64,000 nt of DNA from JAOZHU01 sp964632845 (GTDB taxonomy: Archaea; Thermoproteota; Bathyarchaeia; Bathyarchaeales; Bathycorpusculaceae): positions 124,001 to 188,000 of the forward strand of contig CAZWDU010000004.1 of the NCBI GenBank assembly GCA_964632845.1. Direction: 5' to 3'. The notes beneath the pieces are model-generated. The model did not search any database and had not been told where the DNA came from. It saw only the letters and a list, made by a program, of their open reading frames with translations. This document shows, one piece after another, positions 1 through 8,202 of this stretch. Each line of letters starts with the position of its first letter. Position 1 is the stretch's first letter. The translations under genes were made by a program, and so were the position numbers.

Positions 1-175
1 TTTTTCCATTCACCACAGCAACGCCAAGTCCGCTTCTTGCCGTGGGCATTGGCTGCTTATCTACCCAAGAATTCTCAGTTGCGCTGGCTGACTGCACTTT
101 AACTATGCATAAGGAAAGCACGCTGAGCATAACAAGTAAGAGAGCAATACTCTTAGTTCTGTTCAAGCTACTCAT
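1..175 (-). CDS. Secreted kelch-repeat protein, N-terminal part only (runs off the left edge)
   Basis: The minus strand reads 58 codons from an ATG at 175 to the window edge. The product starts with a basic N-terminus and a hydrophobic signal peptide (about residues 10-28, then AxA-like residues). Next comes MPTARSGLGVAVVNGK, the start of a kelch blade (P.aR...gvavvngkIYviGG). Kelch proteins fold as beta-propellers and usually bind proteins or glycans; with a signal peptide this one acts outside the cell. It lies upstream in position but next in direction after another secreted protein (253-1146, same strand), 78 bp away. Only the first blade is visible, so blade number and any extra domains are unknown. 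Confidence 0.75.
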   Translation of the reverse strand, partial: MSSLNRTKSIALLLVMLSVLSLCIVKVQSASATENSWVDKQPMPTARSGLGVAVVNGK

Positions 176-252
176 TGTTCACTGTATTCACTTTTACAGA
201 CTTATAGCTTTTGGAAAATACGTACACGCCGATACCGCAAGTTGAATAAACG

Positions 253-1146
253 CTAGCTGTCTTGTGGCGCTTGAAAGTTAATTTTCTTCCTCACAACCAT
301 GGCAAAAAACGTAACTAGCATAAGCAGCGGCAAGATTACCCATGCTGGAAACTCGGGGATTACGGCGTCGACAGAAAAGGAATACAGCATATCTGCAACC
401 AAGTTTACTGCAAGGTTCAACGATTCGCCGCAGCGGTTCTTGAACACCGCGTCAGTCCAGTCGTAGTGCTGGTCCATCCAAACGCAGGTTAAATCACCGT
501 CCAAGTCGAAAGTCGTGTCGTTGGCAAGCGTCACTGCCGCATCGTAAGCTGAAATTGCGCTTAGGCTGCCGTCGAAAACGAGGAAACTATTAAATTCGCT
601 TGTGTAGCTGCTTGTGCGGTCTTGCACGTAGGTTTCGTAGTCGCTGTGGTGCGTTTCAGCGCCCCACGCTGTTGATGCGCCCATCACGTGCCCGAACACC
701 GCCATGTCCGCGATGTAGTGGGTTACAGCGCCTAATCGCTTGGCTGCTTCGCTGGTGTTTCCTGCCTGGTAGAGGGCAACTGCTTCTGCATATTCGTCTC
801 TGGCTCGGACAGCCGCCGCGTTGTCCTGCACTGAACCGTTAGCGAAAAAGTAAATGTGATGTTTAGTTGTGTCACCTATGCCGTCTGATGCTTGATTGTT
901 ATCTGGTAGCTCAGTACCGTACAGGAAAATGGCTTTGTTGTCCAGCAGAAACTGCTTGTTCTGTTGCGGTAACCAATCCAACGCGTGTTCCGCTATCCAG
1001 TCGTGCGTGCCATAGTCTGGATGAGCAGGGTCTGCGCTGTAGCCGCCATTGCTCCAGCCTGAAACCACTACTACGCCAAAACTAACTATGATTAACGCGC
1101 TTAAGAGAATGCACGCACAAGCAGAGACTACATGCTTTTCCTGCAT
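253..1146 (-). CDS. Secreted, membrane-anchored zinc-dependent phospholipase C-like protein with PEFPxW C-terminus
   Basis: The 297 aa product has an N-terminal signal segment (about 8-30). The mature N-terminus begins near Trp31, and His/Asp residues fit the zinc site of the bacterial phospholipase C / S1-P1 nuclease fold: H48, H96-H97, H143 and D147 in THYIADMAVFGH, H153, E164 and H166-H167. N-glycosylation-like NxT/NxS sites are common. The C-terminus has PEFPAW, then a hydrophobic helix and RKK, the sorting/anchor arrangement seen on archaeal surface proteins. By family the substrate would be a phospholipid or another phosphodiester; the real substrate is unknown. It acts on the outer face of the membrane. 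Confidence 0.75.
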   Translation of the reverse strand: MQEKHVVSACACILLSALIIVSFGVVVVSGWSNGGYSADPAHPDYGTHDWIAEHALDWLPQQNKQFLLDNKAIFLYGTELPDNNQASDGIGDTTKHHIYFFANGSVQDNAAAVRARDEYAEAVALYQAGNTSEAAKRLGAVTHYIADMAVFGHVMGASTAWGAETHHSDYETYVQDRTSSYTSEFNSFLVFDGSLSAISAYDAAVTLANDTTFDLDGDLTCVWMDQHYDWTDAVFKNRCGESLNLAVNLVADMLYSFSVDAVIPEFPAWVILPLLMLVTFFAMVVRKKINFQAPQDS

Positions 1147-1192
1147 ATCACACCACAGCCGGTTATAGGCTCTGTTCAGATTTAAGAATTAC

Positions 1193-2581
1193 CTACTCGC
1201 CTGTAAGCTGCACCGCCAAATCGCCTATGAGTAGGAACAACCTGGTTTTTTTGGCGCCGACAACTCCAACTTGAACAGTTTCAACGAGCTGGATGGTTTC
1301 TGTGACCTGAAAGACTTTGTTCACGATTATGCTGTCTGCAAAGTTCACGGCGTCAGCAGTTACAATGTTTTTGCCGGTTAGAACCACATCACTCATGCCT
1401 GCAGAATCAGCAACAGAGAAAGTTTTATTCCGAAGAATTGCCTCTGTAAGTGCCGCCATGTCAGCAACCGCCAAAAATTTGTCTCTTAAAATGGCATCGG
1501 TAAGCCCAGCAAAGTCAACCAACGCGAACGCTTTACCCCGCAAAAGCGCCTCAACTAAACCAAACGAATCAGCAATTTTTAATGTTTTGTCGGTTTGCGA
1601 TGAATCAGCAACGCCAACAGAATCCGAAATGGGCAACAAAGTTTTATTTCTAACTATCGTATCGGAAAGCAGCGAAGAATCAGCCACAGCAACCAAATGC
1701 TTATCGCGGTAGGCGGCATCCGAAAGCGCAAGTGCGTCCGTCACTGTCTGCAATGTGGCTGTTGCTTCGGGTCCTATGTAGGCGTCAGCGACAACAACAC
1801 AATCGAAAAATGCAGTGCTATCTGCACTTGACCATCCGCCTGAGGCTATGCTTCCGATTGCGAAGCGGTCAACATTTTCTGTTCGCGCGTCCGTGTTTGT
1901 TGCCACAAAGTTTCCGTCTAAGTAAAAGTTATGTTCGTCAGCGTTAGCATCGTATTCCACTTCAAGGCAATACCATGTGTCAGCAGTTATTGTATGCGTG
2001 TAGTAGGTGGATGAAGTGCCGCCGTACATTTCCCACTTATATGTACCGCCGTCATTCAAATAACCAAGAAAAAGCTTCATGTTCCAACCGCTATCATAAA
2101 GAACTATTAATAAACGCTCCTGGTTTAAATCGGGAAGATTCTTAACTCTCCAATAAAATCTTGCAAAAACGTTTGCTGACGCAGTGAAAAGTTTAAATGG
2201 ATATTGGTTGGCTTGCGCCATATCAACGCTCATCGCATACGAGCCATGATGCTTCACTGTGCCTTGAACTGTAGGCGACCCCACAACACCATCCCACTCA
2301 CTGAAGTCGCCACTATCAAAACCGTCGCTGAAAAGCACGGTGAAAAACCGCGTCAAATACAAGCGCATTTTCGATGAAACTTTAGGAAAAACGTGTTTAT
2401 GCACATACGCTTCCAACGCTTTCGGGTCTTTCAAAACACGGGGCGGAACCCGCAATGGCACGCCATAATTTTCAGCGCAATGCGGGCACGTATGACTCTT
2501 CTTAGAAACAGCCTTCTTACACCGTGGACAAATATAATCCCACATGGGAAGCAAACGCAAAAGAAAAAAGGGAACCTTCAA
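1193..2581 (-). CDS. Virus-like fibre/adhesin protein: zinc ribbon, LamG-type domain and 18-aa tandem repeats
   Basis: Last gene of the virus-like minus-strand cassette. It has three parts. An N-terminal zinc ribbon has C18, C21, C32 and C35. A beta-rich concanavalin/LamG-like domain covers about 84-275 (DGFDSGDFSEW near its start, FYLDGNFVA near its end). About nine degenerate repeats follow (280-438), each with a D(S/A)xxLSDxxxRxK core. Such repeats with a lectin-like domain suit a receptor-binding fibre or surface adhesin. The first codon in frame is TTG at 2581, with AGGA ten bases upstream; ATG at 2545 (residue 13, just before the zinc ribbon) is the alternative. A cytoplasmic-type zinc ribbon and no signal peptide argue against a secreted host protein. 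Confidence 0.6.
   Translation of the reverse strand: MKVPFFLLRLLPMWDYICPRCKKAVSKKSHTCPHCAENYGVPLRVPPRVLKDPKALEAYVHKHVFPKVSSKMRLYLTRFFTVLFSDGFDSGDFSEWDGVVGSPTVQGTVKHHGSYAMSVDMAQANQYPFKLFTASANVFARFYWRVKNLPDLNQERLLIVLYDSGWNMKLFLGYLNDGGTYKWEMYGGTSSTYYTHTITADTWYCLEVEYDANADEHNFYLDGNFVATNTDARTENVDRFAIGSIASGGWSSADSTAFFDCVVVADAYIGPEATATLQTVTDALALSDAAYRDKHLVAVADSSLLSDTIVRNKTLLPISDSVGVADSSQTDKTLKIADSFGLVEALLRGKAFALVDFAGLTDAILRDKFLAVADMAALTEAILRNKTFSVADSAGMSDVVLTGKNIVTADAVNFADSIIVNKVFQVTETIQLVETVQVGVVGAKKTRLFLLIGDLAVQLTGE
1268..1744 (-). repeat. About nine 17-19-codon tandem repeats inside the fibre-like gene
   Basis: In protein each unit reads roughly V-A-D-S-x-x-L-S-D-x-I-x-R-N-K-x-x-x. Aspartate, serine and the central R-x-K are best conserved. 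Units vary from 17 to 19 residues and have drifted, so this is an old protein repeat and not a recent DNA duplication. Confidence 0.75.
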
Positions 2582-2595
2582 GCTGAAACGTCCTT

Positions 2596-3141
2596 TTAAC
2601 TGAACGTTATCTGCAAACTAAGCGTCCACGTTTCTCCAGAACTTTTCGTGCCTTTTGACGCGGTTTTCCTATTCAAGTTCTTGCCCGAATCACTTGAAGC
2701 ATTCACGACTGTGTACTCTTCCCACGCATAATTCGCATCGCTACCGCCAAAAGTTGCACGCCACTCCGCCGTCTGATTAGTCCTCACAGGATAACCTGAA
2801 TCCATAGGCGCGTAAGTTTTGTTTGTTGCCGCCTGCAAACCAGCCTGCGACGCGTTTTCTGCTGTATTGCTGTCACCAACACCAAGTCTCGCGTTGCCGC
2901 TGTCCCATTTCGTCGGTGTCCCAATCCCGCAAATAACGTCAATGAGTTCCTGCAATCCCTCATTCAACGCAACATTCGCAGTCCACTCTTCCATAGTAAT
3001 GAACGCTTCAGGAAACTGTCGTAACACCTCCGCCATCGAGGCACCCAGCCGCAGCATCTTCGCTACGTCACCAGTAGAATCTCTAAACTTATCAATGTGC
3101 CACTTAGCTTTCCAACTCACGCTATCCAATGTTTTTTCCAT
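2596..3141 (-). CDS. Phage-type structural protein (head-tail or tail family)
   Basis: The 181 aa protein matches my memory of a widespread tailed-virus structural family: NVALNEG near the start, a central NARLGVGDSN, MDSGYP, then RATFGGSDANYAWEEYTV, LNRK and a C-terminal WTLSLQITFS. These short motifs occur in the same order in many proviral proteins. It follows the small membrane protein gene on the same strand. A GGAGG lies 12 bases before the ATG. It is probably a virion component; whether it belongs to the head, neck or tail cannot be told from sequence. Confidence 0.7.
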   Translation of the reverse strand: MEKTLDSVSWKAKWHIDKFRDSTGDVAKMLRLGASMAEVLRQFPEAFITMEEWTANVALNEGLQELIDVICGIGTPTKWDSGNARLGVGDSNTAENASQAGLQAATNKTYAPMDSGYPVRTNQTAEWRATFGGSDANYAWEEYTVVNASSDSGKNLNRKTASKGTKSSGETWTLSLQITFS

Positions 3142-3231
3142 TTTTCATCTTTTCCTCCATTATTTCATTTTTTTCCGACGCGGAAAAACCGCGTTTCGCC
3201 GATTTGCACGGCTCATCAGGGAAACTGCGTT

Positions 3232-3456
3232 TTAGCTTTTTGACTCTACTTCTTTCGCCTGCTCTTCCTTCAGGTCATCAGATAAAGTTGCACCTACAGC
3301 ACAAGTGAACCCGACAGCTGCGCACGCTGGCGCCGTAACCGCAGGAAGTGACGGCACCGCAGCAACCGTCGCCGAAGCGGCAAGATAAAACACAGTTGCC
3401 AACGCTAACCCAGCGAAGACAGCAGCAGCAGCAAGCCTACGCGTTAAACTTACCAT
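3232..3456 (-). CDS. Small two-helix membrane protein of the virus-like cassette
   Basis: 74 aa. Basic start (MVSLTRR), Ala/Val-rich hydrophobic segments at about 8-30 and 33-58, then an acidic/lysine-rich tail (DDLKEEQAKEVESK). A strong ribosome-binding site (GGGAGGTGA) lies eight bases before the ATG, which supports real expression. Two short transmembrane helices and a charged tail are compatible with a holin-like or virion membrane protein, but no family is recognised. It sits between the 76-aa protein and the structural protein at 2596-3141. Confidence 0.6.
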   Translation of the reverse strand: MVSLTRRLAAAAVFAGLALATVFYLAASATVAAVPSLPAVTAPACAAVGFTCAVGATLSDDLKEEQAKEVESKS

Positions 3457-3478
3457 GCAAGTTCACCTCCCGTTTCAC

Positions 3479-3709
3479 CTATGACCGAGTTACCTCCTTC
3501 AAGGAGCCGTCAACGTTCCAACTGAACGTTAATGTGAAAAGCAAATCCACATCTTCATAAGCCTTCAAGGTTGCCAGCGTGCCGTCCAGGTTCCATGAAA
3601 AAGCAGCTTTAGTGAGTTTCCTGCCTGGAGGCGGAGCCGTCAAGTTCATTAACGCGCTGTGAATTGCCTTGTACGCCTCGTCGTATCTGCCGTACGCAAC
3701 TTCAGTCAC
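3479..3709 (-). CDS. Small protein with duplicated FSWNxDGxL motif, directly after the portal gene
   Basis: I place the start at GTG 3709: a GGAGG lies nine bases before it and it follows the portal stop by one base, which gives 76 aa. An upstream ATG (3742) would overlap the portal gene and lacks a ribosome-binding site. The product contains two copies of an SW-N-x-D-G-(T/S)-L motif about 30 residues apart (AAFSWNLDGTLATL and TFSWNVDGSLKEV), suggesting two small beta modules. Function unknown. The position after the portal suggests a head-completion or neck role. Confidence 0.6.
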   Translation of the reverse strand: MTEVAYGRYDEAYKAIHSALMNLTAPPPGRKLTKAAFSWNLDGTLATLKAYEDVDLLFTLTFSWNVDGSLKEVTRS

Positions 3710-3710
3710 T

Positions 3711-4946
3711 TCACTTTGCCTCCGCAGAAATACCACGTACATCTTGGGCTGGCCGCTGTGGTTTTTCCCACAGTTCCCAACCGAGCTTAACCGCGTTCTT
3801 GCGGAACTCTTCCGTGCGGATAAAGCCCAACTCAACAGCCCTGAGCATATCCGCTATGTTGGCGTCCTGTGTTTTAGGCGAACCCCAATGCAGCCGCGCC
3901 TGCGCCTTCTCCGCGTCAACACCCTCCTGCGCTAGAGCCACATCGAAAAGCTCCCGCTCCACCTGCCGCTTGATATAGCGTTGAACAGGTTTGATGAGCA
4001 TGTTCTGCAGTTCCAAGGCAGCTTTCGCTGAAGCTTCCGTGAAGCCCGGCGTGCTGAATAGCCGTGGCAGGGGCGTTTCGCAGCCGAGGTAAAACTGGTT
4101 TATCAAGTGGTCCACATAATATTCAAAACGCGCTCTTGGGTCAAGCGTTACAGGTCTTATATCGCCTTTTCCACTGTAAAAAAGCCAAGCACCTTCTTCG
4201 CCACGGTTCTTAATAGCCTGCTCAAACTGCTGGATAGTCCGCTCATCGGCTCTTTCAAGCAGCGCCAGCACGTCTGGTCCAGCGTATTTCTCAAAGATTC
4301 TTGGCATTATGCGCTCGATTTTAGCTTTCATCCACGCGAACGCTGGTCGCTTGTCGGACTGGAAAGTCAACGCGTGTAGCAAGACCTGCAACACGCCTGT
4401 TCCATAGCCCGAGCAGTCGAGACAGTTTATTCGCCAATGCAACACCGCCTCAGCAGCGAGACTTTCACCGCCGTAAGTCTGCCGCAGCTTGTAACTTTCC
4501 ACCTTGTAAGGCACCTTAAGCGTTGTTTCATCTATGCAGCTTTGCTGAATGCGCTCAACAGCGTCCACGGGCAGCCTGTGCAGTGCAGTTAGTTTTTCAG
4601 GCGTCAATTTAAGCCAGAAATCGTTGCCGCAGGCGATTAATGCCCTTGCCATTTCGCAGAGCAAATTGTCCAAGTTGACGTCTTCGCTGAACCTGTCCAC
4701 TACGCGCTTGGCTTCGGCTGCTTTCGCGTAGTTTTCGTTAACTGTCGTGTAGAAGCCTGCGCCCACGGCGGAAGCCGCCAGCAAGTCCACGCTTGCCTTG
4801 CATGTGGGGTCACGTTCATACAGCTTCATCACGTCGGTTAAAGGCACAGTAGGTGTCTCGTACACCAGCGCCTTTTGCGGCGCAGCGTAGCCGCTTCGTG
4901 TTCTAGGCAAGAACGCGTTCGTTAATCTGTGCAGCACGTTGCTCAT
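3711..4946 (-). CDS. Phage portal protein
   Basis: 411 aa, the usual size for a tailed-virus portal. Portals form the dodecameric DNA gate at one capsid vertex. Family-typical stretches are LYERDPTCKASVDLLAASAVGAG near the N-terminus, ALIACGNDFW (about 105-114), a central HWRIN and GYGTG, and the C-terminal helical part with YYVDHLINQFYLG, then TPGFTEASAKAALE. A GGAGG lies nine bases before the ATG. In tailed viruses the portal normally precedes protease and capsid; here it follows them with two small regulatory-looking genes in between. No terminase gene lies next to it. Confidence 0.85.
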   Translation of the reverse strand: MSNVLHRLTNAFLPRTRSGYAAPQKALVYETPTVPLTDVMKLYERDPTCKASVDLLAASAVGAGFYTTVNENYAKAAEAKRVVDRFSEDVNLDNLLCEMARALIACGNDFWLKLTPEKLTALHRLPVDAVERIQQSCIDETTLKVPYKVESYKLRQTYGGESLAAEAVLHWRINCLDCSGYGTGVLQVLLHALTFQSDKRPAFAWMKAKIERIMPRIFEKYAGPDVLALLERADERTIQQFEQAIKNRGEEGAWLFYSGKGDIRPVTLDPRARFEYYVDHLINQFYLGCETPLPRLFSTPGFTEASAKAALELQNMLIKPVQRYIKRQVERELFDVALAQEGVDAEKAQARLHWGSPKTQDANIADMLRAVELGFIRTEEFRKNAVKLGWELWEKPQRPAQDVRGISAEAK

Positions 4947-5192
4947 TTAGAGCGCCTCCAAAAATTTTGTGCCCCGCTCGGTTATGGTATAGGCTGCGCG
5001 GTGTTTCTGCTCGCTTTTCACGATGTAACCGCTTTGAACCAAGTAGTGGAATATGCCTTCGAAAGTGGCATGAGTGCCATGCTTTCGGACGGTGCGTTTC
5101 TCGAGTTCTGTTCGGCAGAGCGGCTGCCTGCTAAGCTCCTTCAACACGGTTTTTGCCAAATTTAACCTTTCACTTAAGCGTCTCATGTGCAA
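4947..5192 (-). CDS. Small winged-helix DNA-binding protein in the capsid cassette
   Basis: 81 aa. The pattern is helix-turn-helix plus wing: LNLAKTVLKELSRQPLCRTELEKR, then FEGIFHYLVQSGYIVK (recognition helix) and AYTITERGTKFLEAL (wing and last helix). This is typical of small archaeal wHTH repressors. Its start overlaps the end of the zinc-finger gene (5183-5437), and its stop touches the portal ribosome-binding site, so the three are one transcript. It may regulate the cassette or be a host-takeover factor; the target is unknown. Confidence 0.7.
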   Translation of the reverse strand: MHMRRLSERLNLAKTVLKELSRQPLCRTELEKRTVRKHGTHATFEGIFHYLVQSGYIVKSEQKHRAAYTITERGTKFLEAL

Positions 5193-5437
5193 ACAACCTC
5201 TACGGGCTTTTGACTGCTAAAAAACATGGGAAAATGAAGAGGGCACACCATTAACACAGCAAGGTCTCTTCTATCATCAAAGCCGTAAGTGTTCATGGCA
5301 AGGTCAGGCGCGTATGGCAGCATTTCAGCCCCGCACGTTGGACAAGTCTTCCAGCAGTCGCAGACGACGATGTCGTCTTTCCTGTCGGAATAATATCTTT
5401 TTCCGCAGTGGGGACATTTGCCTTCATACCTCGCCAT
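5183..5437 (-). CDS. Small double zinc-finger protein
   Basis: 84 aa with several Cys pairs: CPHC (8-11), CDCW (26-29), CPTC (33-36) and a later C65PLH. This fits one or two zinc ribbons. The ribosome-binding site GAGAGGTAGG lies just before the ATG. It sits between capsid and wHTH genes. Small zinc-ribbon proteins of this kind are frequent in archaeal viruses and are usually nucleic-acid binding; no specific role is assigned. Confidence 0.65.
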   Translation of the reverse strand: MARYEGKCPHCGKRYYSDRKDDIVVCDCWKTCPTCGAEMLPYAPDLAMNTYGFDDRRDLAVLMVCPLHFPMFFSSQKPVEVVCT

Positions 5438-5457
5438 CTTCCCTACCTCTCACCAGC

Positions 5458-6411
5458 TTACAGCGTTGTGCTTATGTTGGTCATTTTCGCGATGGCTTTG
5501 CTGCGGAGAACACCCACACCGAACCGCGTCGTAGCCCTGACGCCGTATTTGCCGTTCTTTATGTCTTCCCAGTCTTCAACCGTCACGTCTCGCCTAAGCA
5601 GCATCGCTGAGGCTACACGCGTATCCAGAGCGTAGGCAACGCCGTTCGGCACCAGAGTGCTGGCTTGAACACGCATGCCCAAAACGCTCGTGACGGTGCC
5701 CTGCTCCAAATCTGTCTGCCCAGCAGGCAAATACTGCGCATGAATGAACTTGTCATCCGTCAACAACTGATGCAACTGCACCTCGTTCACCGCTAACACT
5801 GTTGGCCGCCAGTTTTCGCTTCTCACCGCATTATGCAGTTTCACCAGTCCGTTCCAGTTCATGGCTGCCTCGCCCTGATTTACTGGTGCTCCGCCAGCCA
5901 AATCTGCGTCAGCCACGGCACCGTACAACGCGATTATCGTGTCTGTTTCCTCTTCGCCAAGGGCTCTGCCAACCTTCTCCACCATGCTGTCCATGACGTT
6001 CCACGTGGCGTCCTCCAGAAACTCCCTGGTCCACTCTTCCGAAGCTTCAGCAAGCACGTTCGTGTAAACGTCCACCGTGCTGTTCTTCTTGCCGCTTAAG
6101 CGTGTGGCGGCGCCTTCAGCGTAGCGGTAAGCTACAGCCTTTTCGTCCAGCGGAAAACGCTCAATCGCTTCAGTGGTAGGTCGCACCGTGATTATGCTTC
6201 TGCCTATCATCTCGGGATATGCAGCCTGCACAAGCGTGTCATGCAAACGCCCCAAAGCGCCGACGGCATCGCTGAACAAGCCTTCTCTCACGCCGACTTC
6301 ACAGTAACGCTTGAGAAAAGGGTGCACGTTCGCCTTGTGCCGCAACGTTTCCACGTGCTCTTTGAATTCGCCGTCGCGCTGCATCAAAGCCTCAAAAAGT
6401 CTCGGTTTCAT
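5458..6411 (-). CDS. HK97-fold major capsid protein
   Basis: Start taken at ATG 6411, with GAGGTG about seven bases upstream; an in-frame GTG at 6426 overlaps the previous gene. This gives 317 aa, normal for an HK97-type capsid subunit. Features: an N-terminal helical region, an extended E-loop region (IITVRPTTEAIERFPLDEKAVAYRY, then ATRLSGKK), the A-domain helices and strands (NWNGLVKLHNAVRSENWRP), and the C-terminal GMRVQASTLVPNGVAYALD and TTRFGVGVL seen in archaeal and bacterial capsids. It lies downstream of protease and decoration genes, the standard head-module neighbourhood. Confidence 0.85.
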   Translation of the reverse strand: MKPRLFEALMQRDGEFKEHVETLRHKANVHPFLKRYCEVGVREGLFSDAVGALGRLHDTLVQAAYPEMIGRSIITVRPTTEAIERFPLDEKAVAYRYAEGAATRLSGKKNSTVDVYTNVLAEASEEWTREFLEDATWNVMDSMVEKVGRALGEEETDTIIALYGAVADADLAGGAPVNQGEAAMNWNGLVKLHNAVRSENWRPTVLAVNEVQLHQLLTDDKFIHAQYLPAGQTDLEQGTVTSVLGMRVQASTLVPNGVAYALDTRVASAMLLRRDVTVEDWEDIKNGKYGVRATTRFGVGVLRSKAIAKMTNISTTL

Positions 6412-6422
6412 ACACGCGCACC

Positions 6423-6848
6423 TCACACTTGGATGAACAGCAAATCATCAGCAGCCAATGCAGTTTCTAGAGCAGTGCCTAACTTGCGATTATAGTAAAC
6501 TGTGTACGTTGCTGAACCGCCCTCGTCAACAGCTTGATCCGCCAACCCGAGCACTCGTTTTGAGGCGTCAGCGCCGTAGACTGCTTTACCGCGGGTTATG
6601 GCGTCGCCAGCCTTCACTTTGACTCTGCCGCGAACCAGCACAGGACATTGCGCGCCAGAAACAGCGCTTTTAACAGCTACACCTATGCAGTCTTGCGCTT
6701 CAACTGCAGGAACAACCTTGTTGTCCTCGCTTAAGTAGACAGGATCGCCTTTCGTTACCTGTGCAGCTGCCTCAAACGATTCGATTACAGCGTTCGGGTC
6801 GTCTGTTTCACCTATCGCCATCCAGCTTTTCCCAGTTAAATCCGTCAT
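6423..6848 (-). CDS. Capsid decoration/stabilisation protein (DUF2190-like)
   Basis: 141 aa, glycine- and alanine-rich, all-beta. Typical stretches are ITKGDPVYLSEDNKVVPA-like (here AAQVTKGDPVYLS), then DCIGVAVKSAVSGAQCPVLVRGRVKV and AGDAITRGKAVY. These mark the head decoration family that caps the capsid trimer. It is placed between protease and capsid, the usual order. The gene stop TGA overlaps an in-frame GTG of the capsid gene, so translation is likely coupled. Confidence 0.75.
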   Translation of the reverse strand: MTDLTGKSWMAIGETDDPNAVIESFEAAAQVTKGDPVYLSEDNKVVPAVEAQDCIGVAVKSAVSGAQCPVLVRGRVKVKAGDAITRGKAVYGADASKRVLGLADQAVDEGGSATYTVYYNRKLGTALETALAADDLLFIQV

Positions 6849-6900
6849 TTGCCATTTTTCACTCCAAATTCATCTTCGCTTTCACCGAGTTCATCCTCAG

Positions 6901-8067
6901 CTACTCACGGTCAACTCCGTGACCATCCTGCAAACTGCGAAGCTTCACGAGAACCCTGCGCAGTTCCTGACACATTCTCTGAGGCCCTAGGCTCCAACTC
7001 CGCTGAACCAGCGGGCTTGGCAACACCGCTTCAATCAACTGCACCGCCGTGTCCACAGGCACAACAGGAGCGGGTGGCTTGCTGAACATGCGCTCGGATA
7101 ACTCACTTTGGCGTGAGAATTGGTTTGAAACGGGAGTAACGTAGTCTGGGTGAAGCGACAGCCAATCCTGAATCTTAAGCTGGTCCCACATTTTCTCTTT
7201 GGAGAAGAAAATCGCTTGTGTACGCTGGGCTTCGGGTTGCTGCCGCGGTTTCCCCATAACGGCCAAAACGCCATTCTCACGGTCAAGCCAAACAGTGCTG
7301 AAGTGCTCAGGCATGAACGCTGAAGTTTCTTGGGAGAAGCCGAGAATGTACTCGCCACTTATCAGCGGCTCAAGCGCTTGCTCCGTAGCGTGCAGTTTCT
7401 CCATGATTTGGATGTTGGCTGCTGATATGCCTGGCACGGCTACCAAGCTTATTTCAGCGTTGTTTAAGCCGTGGGGGATTTTGCCGTCGATGATATCTAA
7501 GGCTTCATAGTCTGCGCCCACGCTGACGTGTTTGATGAGACCTTTGCGGATTTTTTCAGCAGTTTCCTCATCGTAGATTTCAGCTTCGTATCGTAGGCTT
7601 TGCCCATCCCATTCGGTTTTGGTAACTTTGCCGACGGCGTTTGGCACAGTCACGTGTTCCACGTATACGGGTGCAGAAGCCAGTTTCGCAGCGAAAGTCT
7701 GCAGTTCTTCAGTTGTGTATATGTTGTGGTTTCGGCTTATGCCTGTGGTCATAGCCACGCCGCGTATTCGCAGGGGTTTTTCCATGATTTTCTCGGTTAT
7801 GGTGAAGGCAAAAACTGCATAGATGTGTTCTTCAGTGGGGTTGTGGTGTTTTTCGAACCATTGTTTGGCTTTTTCAATTGTCCAGCCTTCGTTTTTTTCG
7901 AAAAGGTAGCTTAGGACTTCAATGGCTTGCTTGTCTTTTGGTTTGCCTATTACGGCTTTGATGCCTGCTTTGGCGTCTAGCGTTATGATTCTGAGTGTGT
8001 CTTTTTGGAATTCATCGGTGTTTCGATGCCCGCTTCGGATGTATTGTTCTGTGTTTTCCCATGGCAT
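6901..8067 (-). CDS. Prohead maturation protease (HK97 type) with C-terminal extension
   Basis: 388 aa. The N-terminus carries YIRSGHRNTDEFQKDTLR and GIKAVIGKPK, common in archaeal and Gram-positive prophage proteases. The serine protease core follows: APVYVEHV (catalytic His candidate), KHVSVGADYE (catalytic Ser in the H-V-S-V-G motif) and NAEISLVAVPG. The last 150 residues are Pro/Gln-rich and could act as a fused scaffold. The role is to cleave capsid and scaffold proteins during head maturation. It is the first gene of the minus-strand cassette; GAGGT lies ten bases before the ATG. Confidence 0.8.
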   Translation of the reverse strand: MPWENTEQYIRSGHRNTDEFQKDTLRIITLDAKAGIKAVIGKPKDKQAIEVLSYLFEKNEGWTIEKAKQWFEKHHNPTEEHIYAVFAFTITEKIMEKPLRIRGVAMTTGISRNHNIYTTEELQTFAAKLASAPVYVEHVTVPNAVGKVTKTEWDGQSLRYEAEIYDEETAEKIRKGLIKHVSVGADYEALDIIDGKIPHGLNNAEISLVAVPGISAANIQIMEKLHATEQALEPLISGEYILGFSQETSAFMPEHFSTVWLDRENGVLAVMGKPRQQPEAQRTQAIFFSKEKMWDQLKIQDWLSLHPDYVTPVSNQFSRQSELSERMFSKPPAPVVPVDTAVQLIEAVLPSPLVQRSWSLGPQRMCQELRRVLVKLRSLQDGHGVDRE

Positions 8068-8202
8068 TTCTATTAAACCTCACATAATTGATACTGAGTT
8101 AATATACTGTGAAAGTGAAAAGGCGAATTGTACACTGTGTTGGGCTACGTGGGGGCTAACGCGTGGACTACCCTGAAGGGACTAAACAACAAAAAGTGAT
8201 GT

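Noticed and set aside
42..245. 67-aa plus-strand open frame at the left edge
   Set aside because: It runs antisense to the kelch protein start, which has a clear signal peptide and kelch motif; the plus-strand product has no sensible composition.
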